Source: Lepidodermella squamata (Eukaryota > Gastrotricha). Taken from it: a stretch of 64,000 nt of DNA. Under the pieces are notes generated by a model. The model ran no database searches, was not told the DNA's origin, and saw nothing but the letters and a program-made list of their open reading frames with translations. Numbering within the stretch: the stretch's first letter is position 1; each line of letters starts with the position of its first letter. The stretch spans positions 1,612,001-1,676,000 of the forward strand of contig JBLDXI010000003.1 in the NCBI GenBank assembly GCA_047495785.1, in the 5' to 3' direction. This document shows, piece by piece, positions 10,042-20,062 of the stretch. A program made the position numbers and the translations under genes.

Positions 10042-10722
10042 ATTACGAGCTCACAAAATGCTGTTTAACATATTATCCATAGATCATTTAATAGTAATTT
10101 ATTCCTCGCAAGGAAATCTACCATTAATTATACAGCTCGTGGCTAGAAATATTCGTTTCGATAGCATCTTGTCACATGTTTCAAACGCCATGTAAATGGA
10201 GAGGTGGTTGTAGATTGGCAACTTATACTCGCTGTTATATTCGTATTATGACGTGAAAAAAACAATCAGTCTTTTCCATTTTAATCTCTGCATACTCTCA
10301 ATTAAGTTTCAATTAGACGTCGCAAGTTCATGATCTTGTTGGGATTGCCTTCTCCGGGCGTTCCTGCCGCTTTGGAGACGAAAATCGAGATCTCTCCCCG
10401 CTAATGTATTTTTTAGAGGCGTGGAAATTGTGAAGTTTAGTTTCCTAAGTGGGTATACAACTTTTGACGAAAATTTTACCTGTTAGGCAATAAGCGGCAT
10501 ATTTATTGACAGCTCATAATGTTAAGCGCTAAGTCATTAGCTTATACACTTGATTGAATTCCCTTAATTGGCGATATCAGGAATAAAAAATTTCTCTAGA
10601 ATCGATGCGAACGAAGTGCTCGTGATTTTTATTTCAAAAATGTACTCAGCAGTAATCAATAAGACTGCTTGTGCAACACATAGCACATAATTAACATGTC
10701 TATAACTAACAGAGCTAAGATA
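10042..10722. other. Intergenic, no gene supported
   Basis: AT-rich DNA between receptor copy 3 and the receptor pseudogene. No ORF with recognisable content, and the duplicated upstream block seen before copies 2 and 3 is not evident here. Confidence 0.5.
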
Positions 10723-11949
10723 ATGCGAATGTTCATAGTCATGCTTATCGCAACTGAATGCAGTTATTCGGAATCGAAGACAAACTATCTCAATCTTGGG
10801 TTTAGCGGGAAATACTGGTTTCGAACCTGATGATGGCCGAGCCTGCGTAGCTGCGATGCAATTTGTCATTGATTTCGCGAATAACAGGTTCGCGAATAAT
10901 CTTGCCGAATTACCACATCCAATTGCAAATGAGAAGATAAAGCTGGCGACTCGAATTTGGCGACTCGCCATCTCGTGAATTACGCTCGATCGTTTGAAGT
11001 TGAATCTGCAGTGTTTCAATCACCCCTCACGTTAGGGCCAACTTCTTCCGTTGAATGCATTCCTTACGCTTCGGCCTCAACATGGTGTCACTCACAGTTG
11101 GCTGCTCTTCCCCGGTTTTAGAGGTGAATCGTGAATTCTACCCGAACCTTTATCGCTTGAATAATCCAGGGAATGTAATGGCCATGTCATGGGTCTACTT
11201 TTTCAGATACAGTCAAGGTTGGTCAAACACTGGTATCATCACTTGACTTCCAACTCGCTAAAACCTTTTACGAGAGCAGCCTATTGAATGGGATAAAAAT
11301 TCATTGGTTCGATGCCTTCGACAACGAGGTTAGTGGCGATATGATGATCTCACTGAAGAAAAGCAACGTCCGAGTTGTTGTAGTCTCATTGGGCCGTTGG
11401 TTTAGCAATGTCGAGTTCCTTTGTGCTGCTTACAGGTTCGGAATTACTGGGCCCAAGTACGTGTTTGTAACGTATTCCCCCGCTTATCGAGACCCACTCG
11501 CACTTCCATCAGTAATTAATGCCAAGACTAGCTGCACCCGAGCGCTGATTATGGAGCAGACTAAGTACTCTGTTTACGTAGGCTTTTCTACCGATATTGT
11601 GCCGAGTTCAACCAAAACTGAAGAGCCGGCTTTTACTTCGAAATTCGACACGATTTGGATGGGCCTTCTCGCAGGGATCCATGCAATAGTTCTTCTTTCC
11701 TGCGTTCTAATTGCTTATTCGCTTAGGTCTGTAAGCAAGATCATTGCCGCCTCAAAAGAACTATCGGATCTCGATCCGCTGAGAAGAGCTGCTGCGATAA
11801 CAGTGACTTCGTTCTTCGCAGCGATTTCAATTCTCTTTGGAATAGGTAATCACCCAACTTCACAAAATGTGGCGGTGTCCATTGACCTAATTTTCCACAC
11901 GACTGGCATATTTTACGCCATTTATTCGCAGAATCTCAAATGTGAATAG
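10723..11949 (+). pseudogene. GABA-B-like receptor pseudogene (copy 4)
   Basis: The reading frame starts at ATG 10723 (MRMFIVMLIA, signal-like) but is broken at least four times: near 10782 (one extra base), near 10945, near 11075 (a few bases lost in the TLP..HLNM region), and near 11243, where about 13 bp are missing and a stop appears. The final open part (11284-11949) joins the flytrap sequence directly to TM5 (SSTKTEEPAFTSKFDTIWMG). About 370 residues, the rest of the ectodomain plus TM1-TM4, are deleted in frame. TM5-TM7 and the end are intact in sequence (SLRSVSKIIAASKELSDLDP). It is a relic of the same tandem array as copies 1-3. A truncated expressed product from 11284 cannot be excluded but is unlikely. 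Confidence 0.85.
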
Positions 11950-12048
11950 GTGGGGTCTTCATGCAGAACAATAATATGATCGTCGTGTTAGCATTCGTTT
12001 CGATGAAAAGGGACTAGTAAAAAGAATATCTAAGATATAAGAATCTCA

Positions 12049-12453
12049 TTAGTTTTTGACACATAGAAGAGAAACTATTGGCACTGCACGGTAAGATGGG
12101 CCTCCAAACTGGTTGTAACAAAGTTCTAGGAGGCGGCGTTGACGTTCTTGTCGGATAATTGTAGCTAAATTAGTCATATCGCCTTCTTCGGTGCGCAAAA
12201 TCATCTTTGCAATCATATTTTCTGAAAAATATTAGTAACATATTTAGTATTTCATACTGATTTCAGTATTTCAAAACTTACTCAATTTCAATAGCCGATC
12301 TTGCTTTGGATCATTTTGCATTTCAGCATTCGAATTAGCTTTTTCAGAATTTATGATGCCAAGGTCATTTATCGGGACGGACAAGACAATGTCAGCTGAT
12401 AGACACACGAGAAACGCAAGAATGAGGTGTTCACTCTTGTATTCAAATTTCAT
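12049..12453 (-). CDS. Small secreted peptide or prepropeptide, two exons
   Basis: Exon 1 (12282-12453) encodes 57 residues, starting with a signal peptide whose core is ILAFLVCLSADIVLS. It ends at a GTAAGT donor. A 60-nt intron (12222-12281) ends in TTTTTCAG, and exon 2 (12049-12221) continues in phase to a stop, giving 114 residues. Without the intron the frame stops four codons after the donor, so splicing fits better. The product has a basic stretch (RQERQRR) followed by LELCYNQFGGPSYRAVPIVS and a second Cys. This resembles a dibasic-processed peptide with one possible disulfide loop. I recognise no known hormone or toxin family. A TATA-like box lies 70 nt upstream. The gene sits between the receptor pseudogene and the tRNA cluster. 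Confidence 0.6.
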
Positions 12454-12520
12454 TTGAGTATTTGATTCTAAAGATGGCCAAGTATTTAAGAAATTCTGTT
12501 GAAAAAAAGAGAGAGCGGCT

Positions 12521-12527
12521 ATTTATA
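12521..12527 (-). promoter_or_regulatory. TATA-like box of the small peptide gene
   Basis: On the - strand, AATATAAATAG lies about 70 nt before the ATG at 12453, followed by a CT-rich run ending in CAACAG. The position suits a core promoter with a short 5' UTR. The call rests on sequence only. Confidence 0.4.
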
Positions 12528-13288
12528 TTGTAAACAGGAAATTTGATGCGACCACGCAAATCGAAATCGAATTTACGCATCAGTGACTGGTGAGCTCTAT
12601 TTGGAGTAAAGCATAAAATAACTGTATTGAGATATCTATACCAAGGGCTCATGTCTCATCAATAATCATAAATTCTTGCGACTGGAAATTTCCAGTTTGG
12701 TGTGTAGGACTGCAATGTGATTACGAGCACAGTGCGTTTTTTCTTATTTTGAAGCTAGCCCACGCCTCGTGCGGTCACAAATTGCTGCCACGTGAGAATG
12801 CTTCCAGATCGCAATGGCTAGTCTGAAACCGAGAGAAATACGCCACCGGAAGATGCGGCTGAATTGTGGAATTTACTTTGCATTTTCCGATTTCTAGTCG
12901 AGAAGGATTGCTGGCTGGAAGATTGAGACTTGGGCTGTTACGATAGATGGCTGTGGCATATTCAACCCAGCATTTCCTTGATATGTGTGAATGTCCAGTT
13001 GCGCGCACGCCTTTTCCTTTTGGATCTCCATGTTGGTGGTCTGCTGCTGCTATGTCGAAAAATGCATTTTCGGACTCGGCGGAAGTGATTCGGACAAATT
13101 TGATGTCAAAATAATACCCGTCTTTCAGTGTCCAAGACCAAATTGAAATTGTCTTTTTTCTGATTTCTGATCATGCAATATCTGGTGCTATTGCTTTTTC
13201 ATTTCATACAGCCTATTTGTTATTTGACTGTTCGGACAGGTTTTTTTGCGAGCTTTTTATTTAAAAATATGAAAGCATGAAAAAATGA
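12528..13288. other. Intergenic, no gene supported
   Basis: No recognisable coding sequence between the small peptide gene and the tRNA-Gln gene. A 77-codon antisense ORF at 12775-13008 has no domain-like features. Confidence 0.5.
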
Positions 13289-13360
13289 AGGTCCCATCGA
13301 GAATCGAACTCGAGTCGCTGGATTCAGAGTCCAGAGTGCTAACCGCTACACCATGGAACC
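13289..13360 (-). tRNA. tRNA-Gln (anticodon CTG)
   Basis: The - strand folds as a standard tRNA. The acceptor stem GGTTCCA pairs with TGGGACC, the D arm is TGTAGCGGTTAGCA, the anticodon stem-loop is CTGGA-CTCTGAA-TCCAG, and the T arm is CTCGAGTTCGATTCTCGAT. The loop reads CTG, for Gln. No intron. The sequence closely follows the usual animal tRNA-Gln. Confidence 0.96.
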
Positions 13361-13570
13361 TGTGATAGGATTGAGGTTACTAGTTCAATCCCTATAGCTG
13401 TGGCTATGCAATTCAAGCTTCACAACAACAGGCCGTGACTTCATAGCCTTGTTATCTCCACATCTCCGTTTTCACACCAGAAGCATGTGTTGATGAGTAT
13501 GCTCAATGGCCTGTTGTCATTAACAAAGTTAGCCTATTATGCCTTAAAGCCGGCCTCATCTCCAAGCTAG

Positions 13571-13641
13571 GCATCGGTGGTTCAGTGGTAGAATTCTCGC
13601 CTGCCACGCGGGAGGCCCGGGTTCGATTCCCGGCCGATGCA
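13571..13641 (+). tRNA. tRNA-Gly (anticodon GCC)
   Basis: Acceptor GCATCGG pairs with CCGATGC, followed by discriminator A. The D arm is GGTTCAGTGGTAGAA, the anticodon loop TGCCACG reads GCC, and the T arm contains GGGTTCGATTCCC. A typical animal tRNA-Gly of 71 nt, without intron or encoded CCA. Confidence 0.97.
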
Positions 13642-13705
13642 AGCTATGATTTTATCTCAAAAATGCTATATTTTTCAAATTTTAATTTCAAAAAGGAGCA
13701 TCGAT

Positions 13706-13777
13706 AGGCCCAGGCGGGAATTGAACCCGCGATCTTCTGTTTACGAGACAGACGCTCTACCACTAAGCTACTGAGCC
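13706..13777 (-). tRNA. tRNA-Thr (anticodon CGT)
   Basis: On the - strand, acceptor GGCTCAG pairs with CTGGGCC (one G-T pair), the D arm is AGCTTAGTGGTAGAGC, the anticodon stem TCTGT pairs with ACAGA around loop CTCGTAA (CGT), and the T arm is GCGGGTTCAATTCCCGC. A 72-nt elongator tRNA-Thr without intron. It is the third tRNA within 490 bp, on the opposite strand from tRNA-Gly. Confidence 0.96.
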
Positions 13778-13865
13778 TCAGATATTAATTAGATTTTAAT
13801 TATGCACGTGTTTCAAATACAAAACATCTACACAACAACGAACTGCCTTTATTGCAACAACGTAA

Positions 13866-16211
13866 CTAGTCGTTTCTTACAAACCAAGTTGGCGTAAGTG
13901 TGCATGCGAGAATAATAGGCGTGATGCTTAGCGTTATCTCTTGGTTCACCTGGCTTGTAAAAATTATCAGCAACAGAAAAGTCAAGACCAGGAACATCGC
14001 TGAATTCACAAGACCAGCTGTTAGTTGACCCAAGTCTTTGAAAACTCGCTGAGCACCTCGAGACCTCAATCCAATAATTTTGAAGATTGCAAAGGCCAAC
14101 GTCAGCAGATGAAACCCGGCTAAGGAGAACTGCCAAGCACTTTGGTAGCGAGATCGACATCCAGAAACTTCAACAGTCGTGTATGCATCTCCGATTTGAT
14201 CATAAACCGGCGGTTTCAAATCAACTGAACAGCGCAAAGGATCAGCCAACATCCAGATAACGAAAACTAAAACGTTTATGCTGATAAAACTCCCTGTAAA
14301 TATCGCTGCTTTCGTCTTTTCATTCCGCCGATGTAGCACTAGGTTTCGAGATTTGATACTCTGAACTGGAGTCTTTGCCGGCCTAACCCCACTATCAGCT
14401 GAGGGTTGAGATTGATTAAAATTGCTACCATTGGTCCGGGACCTTGTAACTCTTTTGCTGGAATTTCTGGAGGAAGTTCTTTGGCTCGAGTAGCTGCCTC
14501 TATAGGCATTAATTTTGCCGATTAGCACACCATTTACCATCGAAACCCCGAGAACTAAGAAGCAAATTCTTGCTGTCCATAGATGATAGTTATCAGCCAT
14601 TACATTCTCTTTGCTAATGCTGAATAGGATAGACGTAATTGAAAGGGAAATCGAACCCAAAATGCCAAAAATCTTGATATCTTTGACTTTTCGATTTGAT
14701 TTTGTAAACTGTCGAGCCAGAAGCGCAAGCTGAGCACCAATAACCAACGAGCCAAGAGGGGCAATGACATACAAGAATTCCTGTGGTATTTTCTCCACTA
14801 ATCTCCTAACAATCCGACCGTCTCTAGGCGGGTTCCCATTTGATGGTCTCCAAGGGATCGGCAGCAACTGCTTCAATTCGTAAGATGAGATTCGCTCATC
14901 AGTTGACGGTCCAAGTTTGACGACTCCAAAGTTTTCAATGGGACCAAGTTTCCATTCCCCTAATGCAACTATGTCTCCAACATACTGGCCTCTTGTGTCG
15001 TAGGTGATTCTCCCAGTTCTCAAACCAGTGATATTGAGGTCAGTTGAGGCTTTTTGCAGGTACTTCATGACAGCTAGCGGTTGAGTTTCGAAATGTCTCA
15101 GGGACAAGTTTGCTTTACTTTGCTTCATAAGATTTTCCGCGTTTTCTAGAGCCATCAAAGCTAGAAGGGTAGCATCATGGCATTGAAACCTAAAAGGGTA
15201 GTCTGGGCCCCTTGAGAAGTTAGACAGCTTGTCGTACGTAGCTTCAAAATATTGAAGCGAATAGCCCAGCTCCGACTTCGAACTAGGATCGTTCGGAACT
15301 TGCGCAGTCCCTTGGACAATTACAGATCTGTATTGCTCAAGCAATATCTCTTTGGTGCAACCTGGGAAAATTTCTTTCGGGATCGCAGAGGCTTCTGTCA
15401 TGACGTCATTGGCCGCGAAGAAGATGTATCGACTCCCTGTGATACCCATATGGTAGCAGGCGCAGAAAAATCTGCGGGATAGGTCCAAATTAGCCATGGA
15501 CATGATGATAATTCTCGCATCACTTTCCTTCAGCGAAACGATCGGAGCCAAATCGTCGAGATCGATTAACGCGTGGTACCACGCGACTGTAAAGTTGTTT
15601 TGAAGAGCATAGCCAAATGCGTAGTAGCCAACGTCGTAGTCGTTCACGTTTCCGAGATTCACGATAAAAGCCACGCGGTTCCACTTCCCGTGGCGTTGGG
15701 CAAAGCTGAGTATCGATCGATGAATCATGTGAGTTACGGCCTTCGCGAGATAAATGTTCGGGTAGACTCTTCGGTCCATGAAAAATCTCGACCCGCAGGA
15801 GATTGAATAGGCAATCATCCCTAGATGTTGTAAGGCCGCGCCTAAACTTTTACAGCCATTGGTGTAATACCCAGCAACAATCGCTGGGGATAGGAAAGTA
15901 TTTGCTGGAATCAAACCGTTCCGTTTTTTGTCTTCGAAATCGTTGAGAAATGCGATTGTGTTTGCAGCAGCACGGTTTCCTGATGTAAACTCATCGCCTG
16001 GGACAAGTTCAATCCGATATTCTGGGAGAAAATCGTTCATCGAGTTTGCGTAATCGACGGCGACTTGAGAAGCTTTGGTGCACTCGAAAGCTGTTCTAGG
16101 TGCGTTGCCTGTCATAGGCATTAGCTGGAACATTCTCAGAGTATAAGGTTTTTCCGCTGAAATTTTTTGAAAAATCGCGAATAAAACGATTACAAGCTCC
16201 CGATACATCAC
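13866..16211 (-). CDS. GABA-B-like class C GPCR, divergent member
   Basis: An intronless frame of 781 residues begins with a signal peptide (MMYRELVIVLFAIFQKISA). A Venus-flytrap domain spans ~20-450; KESDARIIIMSMAN and CYHMGITGSRYIFF match the GABA-B ARIIV / GKKYVW region. Seven helices follow from ~500, including ARICFLVLGVSMVNGVL (TM3) and VLVFVIWMLADPLRC (TM4), the latter a clear GABA-B WxxxDPL signature. The TM3-TM4 loop is unusually long and rich in Ser, Arg and Asn (~60 residues). The protein ends soon after TM7 (TPTWFVRND), with no coiled-coil tail. It lies on the opposite strand to copies 1-4 and is much diverged from them. It could be a partner subunit, but that is inference. Another 103-residue ORF inside it is a shadow. 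Confidence 0.92.
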   Translation of the reverse strand: MMYRELVIVLFAIFQKISAEKPYTLRMFQLMPMTGNAPRTAFECTKASQVAVDYANSMNDFLPEYRIELVPGDEFTSGNRAAANTIAFLNDFEDKKRNGLIPANTFLSPAIVAGYYTNGCKSLGAALQHLGMIAYSISCGSRFFMDRRVYPNIYLAKAVTHMIHRSILSFAQRHGKWNRVAFIVNLGNVNDYDVGYYAFGYALQNNFTVAWYHALIDLDDLAPIVSLKESDARIIIMSMANLDLSRRFFCACYHMGITGSRYIFFAANDVMTEASAIPKEIFPGCTKEILLEQYRSVIVQGTAQVPNDPSSKSELGYSLQYFEATYDKLSNFSRGPDYPFRFQCHDATLLALMALENAENLMKQSKANLSLRHFETQPLAVMKYLQKASTDLNITGLRTGRITYDTRGQYVGDIVALGEWKLGPIENFGVVKLGPSTDERISSYELKQLLPIPWRPSNGNPPRDGRIVRRLVEKIPQEFLYVIAPLGSLVIGAQLALLARQFTKSNRKVKDIKIFGILGSISLSITSILFSISKENVMADNYHLWTARICFLVLGVSMVNGVLIGKINAYRGSYSSQRTSSRNSSKRVTRSRTNGSNFNQSQPSADSGVRPAKTPVQSIKSRNLVLHRRNEKTKAAIFTGSFISINVLVFVIWMLADPLRCSVDLKPPVYDQIGDAYTTVEVSGCRSRYQSAWQFSLAGFHLLTLAFAIFKIIGLRSRGAQRVFKDLGQLTAGLVNSAMFLVLTFLLLIIFTSQVNQEITLSITPIILACTLTPTWFVRND

Positions 16212-16692
16212 AGCTCTTCAACTTAGAGATTAAAAACGAAACGAAATTCTGGTTTGGCTTGCTATTGAATAACAGATTGAAAAGTTATGCGTGAATGTTG
16301 TTCGCACAGGATGCTTTCAGATCATGTCATAAGAAAGCTGTACGCGGCACGCGCTATTTGAAACCATTTGACCCTTGATCACAAGGATAACTACTTGATA
16401 AAACAGACATTTTTTGTTTTATTGAGCTGTCTGAGTTGTTTCACGGACCCTTTTAGGATTGAAATCCAAAAATTTCCTGTCATTTTGTCAACAGCCATTT
16501 GCTTATGGATTACATCATGAATTACTGCGATTCTCTATATCGTCGCCACCCGTTTGATGTTTGAAAAGAGGTCTACATCCACCCACACGCACTGGCGTAT
16601 TCGAAATGAGCCTCACAAGCGTTTGATATGTTAGATTCCATAATCGACTGAAACGAACAGCGACAATGCTGAGATTTATTTGAGAGGATTGT
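16212..16692. other. Intergenic between divergent receptor and transferase copy 1
   Basis: This holds the promoter side of the - strand receptor and the 3' side of the - strand transferase gene. No motif stands out and no ORF is convincing. Confidence 0.5.
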
Positions 16693-18851
16693 TTAGGGAC
16701 TGCTGGTTGTTCGGGCTGTGGTCACACCGCTCGCAGGTAGAATTGTCTCCGCGACAGTTGTTTCAGGTTTCCTTCCTTTACCTACCGTACTTAGGATTGC
16801 AGTAATTGCTTTGCTCATTAACCTATAATTGTGTATCGCAGATGACGTTACAAGCGCCATTTTAACAGTAGTCTTTGCTTGTGCAATGGTTGTAATATTT
16901 TTCATATCCGTTGTGTCCTGTGTGGCTTTAATTGTCGTTACATTGACGGCGTGGTTGAGATCTTCAGTACTCCGATTTGTGGTCGCCGTGGTAACTACTT
17001 CAGTGACGATTTTTGCTGCAGCCGTTGCTGTTTTGTTCATTTCAGCTTTCTCAACTGTGGCTACCGAAGGTTTAAATGTCTTAATTGCCTTTATTGTAGC
17101 AGCTTTCGTTGCTGAGCCATTGCTTTGCAAAATTGAAACATTCTTGTTTTTTAGTATGCAATCAACTACCTTCTTACTTTTCTAGACGGAGTATATTTGT
17201 GGTTAATGCGGTAACTGCTACAGTGACAATTTTCGCTGCAGCCGTGGCTGTTTTCTTCATTTCAGCTTTCAAAACTGTGGCTGCCTCAGATGTCATTCTT
17301 GTAGCGGCTGCCGTAGTTGAGGCATTGCTTTGCAAAATGGAAATATTTTTGTTTCTTAATCATCGCAATGAAAAACGTACTTTTCTAGACTGAGTAAAAT
17401 CTTTCGGTTCCATTTATGAGGGCAGCGGTCCAGGTACCTCAACCGTTCCTGGTGAGCAGCTAGCAGCGCAGTTTTGTTCCACAGGAACTTGTAGCCCTCG
17501 AACGTCCACTCCAATTCATTGAGCGTGTCGTAGCGACTAACATTTCTCGCGCAAAATCGCGGTCTATCCACGTCGCCTTCGTGTATGGACGCGCAAACAC
17601 CAACTTTAAGTTTAGCACCAATCGCATCCTTTTGGCCTTTGAATTTTTCATAATTCCAATGAACAGACAACGAAGGCCGTTGGCGGTCGAAGTATAACTG
17701 ATGCAGACCAGCCTCGGTACGATTTTTCACCTGACCATCTGGGACTGTGCCATTCCAATCAGGCTCCCGCTCCCGAATCGTCCAGTAGTACTCATCGTGT
17801 TTGTAATACCATAAATAGGCACACATCATATTGAATTGAGCATAATTGCGTCTTGTGGCAATATGCGCGAACGCTTCGTCAAAAGTTGTTTTGTTCAGGC
17901 TTATTCGAATATGCTCACGAATCAGTGCGAGATGCGCAGTTTTGATAATGACGGGGAACGATGCCATGCAATTCATCGGTTCTGTTTTGAGAGAAACATT
18001 TCTTTATATCGAAGATTTAGGGGATTCTTAATATACCAAGCTGTCCAATCACTTCATGGGTAAGTTTAGCGACTTTTGGCCAAAATTTTGGGTCGTAAGG
18101 CTTGCCGAAAAGCCCTCGAATGATCGGCTTGTCCCCGACGAACAAATCGTATTTATGAACTCGAGTTATGAACACCGCATCGCTGTCAAGGAAGCCGACG
18201 TATTCAGATGTCGTAAAATTGTCTGCCCAGAACATGATCCATTGCTGACGGTCCCAGCCCCGTTTGAACTTCGTGGTCGGAAAGTTGTAACCCACTCGAA
18301 GTTGAGTTTCTTCGGCTATTGTTACCCCGGGGTTGACTTCAATCCCACGCAATTTGTTTGCGAAAACCCCAACGTCTTTCGCCTCTCCATCTGTAATGAT
18401 TTGTAGTTTTAGACTGTCAATAGGCCAAAATAGTAGGAGGGATGGCATGATGTAGCGGCGAATTTCGTTGAGACCCGCATCATTAGGAGGAACTGGCAGT
18501 AATAGCTCAAGATCGATACCCCATTTATAGAAATCCTGGCATTGATCGAATGCCGAGTCATTGACTTCCGCGAATTTAGGTGATATAAAAAGAGCATAAC
18601 TCAAACTCTGATCTGAACAAAAAAGGTTGCCGCTTATTAGCTACGATAATGATGTAAATACCGTTTGTAATTGCATGTAATAGTCCTATATTTCGTGACT
18701 TGTTGTTGTTGTGGTTGTTGTTGTTGCTTTTGAATTTTTTGGTCTTTGGTAAACCTTGTTGCTTCCAACGCGATTGTAAGACGATATTTACAACAAGGAA
18801 GGTAATTATAACTGCCACGATGAGCAACTTCCTGTTCAATAGCATTCGCAC
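16693..18851 (-). CDS. Type II membrane glycosyltransferase-like protein, copy 1
   Basis: Five exons chain in phase: 18662-18851, 18037-18612, 17381-17981, 17178-17327, 16693-17122, giving 648 residues. Introns are 49-55 nt with GT..AG ends, and the splice positions match copies 2 and 3. One helix near the N-terminus (LLIVAVIITFLVVNIVL) followed by a polar Asn-rich stem suggests a Golgi type II enzyme. The conserved domain holds PSLLLFWPIDSLKLQIITDG and YVGFLDSDAVF; the DSD at ~206-208 resembles the metal/nucleotide-sugar DxD of GT-A folds. The C-terminus is Thr/Ala-rich and probably O-glycosylated. Exon 4 (150 nt) looks like a tandem duplicate of the start of exon 5, together with the CTAGAAAA end of exon 3. 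The last two acceptors end in TTTTGCAAAG, which is weak but in phase. Donor sugar and acceptor are unknown. Confidence 0.72.
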
Positions 18852-19486
18852 ATATACTATTTACCTAAAAAAATTGACAAACTGACAAATAATTGAGTAA
18901 TATTTATATGGCCTCACGCTTTGCCACACTTGGCGTAAACAGATTACAGTTTCGCGCTTTGCGATGCGATAAAATTACACTGGTTCGTATATCACGTTAT
19001 AATGTGCCTTTTACGCCTCTTTCAGCTAATTCTTATCAGCAAATCTGCGCAGTTTTCCTCGAAATTACCAAGCCATTTCCAAGAATTCCGTGTTCATCGC
19101 TAAGGTTTCCATGGCTGCAAGTCAGTTTCGGCTTTGGTACACCGCCATTGTGCCGCGCAGCATAGCTACGGCAGTTGTAAACGTGAGACTATTTTCTGCC
19201 AGCATACATCTTATTATTATCAACATATTGACATAATAGAGGCTTTTTGTAAGGATCTGCCGGCTGGCATCACGCTTCGCACTAACTAGCTTGTGATAAT
19301 CATGTGATAATCAATTCGGCAGTGCCATGTTCGCATTATTTATATCTCTATGATATTTAAGGCCATGAATGGCAGATCCTCAATGTTCGATTCATTCACA
19401 ATATACAATATAGTATACAGTAGTACCTGGCCAAGTCTTGACGTTTCCCTGTCACTTTTACACTGGCTTCTAATTGTCGTTTTTTA
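18852..19486. other. Intergenic upstream of transferase copy 1
   Basis: Presumed promoter side of the - strand transferase copy 1. A short stretch near 18960-18980 (GCGATGCGATAAAATTACACT) resembles the GTGATAAAxTTxxGCTACACTC word upstream of copies 2 and 3. No gene seen. Confidence 0.4.
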
Positions 19487-20000
19487 CCGCGCGTTAGCGT
19501 TTCGGTATAAGTCTCCATTTGACGGTAAGTATTTTACCGCAGCACGCAAACCAGGTTACTTAATAATGCTCGTGCGGTAAAACTAACGGCGCCGCGTAAG
19601 TTAATTTTTACCGCACGCGGCGTTATTTTTACCGCAGAAGCACTTGCGGCCCAAGCTTGTGGCTTGCGGCTCGCAGCAATGCGCTACAGCGGTTGCGTAA
19701 CACGCTGTATTGTAAGTACGCGAGCGGCTGCGCGCGCACACCATCATATAACCTGAGCGCAGTTCCAACTCCATTTCTATTCATCCATAACTAGCAATAT
19801 GATTGTAATTCCTACTGTTCCTACAAGATAATATGAGCTGAAATTACCGCGGAGAAATTAATTTTACCGCACGCGAGTATTTTACGCTTTAGTGTAGCAG
19901 TGTAGTGCCGTTTACGGTAAACTATTTACCGCAACTAGAGAACAATGACGAGATGGAGTTACCGTCAAATGAAGAGTTATACCGAAACGCTAACGCGCGG
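19487..20000. repeat. MITE-like element with 42-bp terminal inverted repeats
   Basis: The left end (19487) reads CCGCGCGTTAGCGTTTCGG, then TATAAGTCTCCATTTGACGGTAA. The right end, reverse-complemented from 20000, reads the same with about 3 mismatches. The interior (514 bp in total) has no ORF but repeats TTTTACCGC/GCGGTAAAA words in both orientations. The structure is that of a non-autonomous DNA transposon. The target-site duplication is not clear. Confidence 0.75.
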
Positions 20001-20062
20001 ATCTTTCCGCTCTGTGTCGAATGGGTTGGGTAATTTGGTAGTATACTAGACTACGGCAGATC

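Noticed and set aside
17846-18406. + strand ORFs opposite transferase copy 1
   Set aside because: They are antisense shadows of exons 2 and 3; the same shadows recur opposite copies 2 and 3 because the coding strand is conserved.
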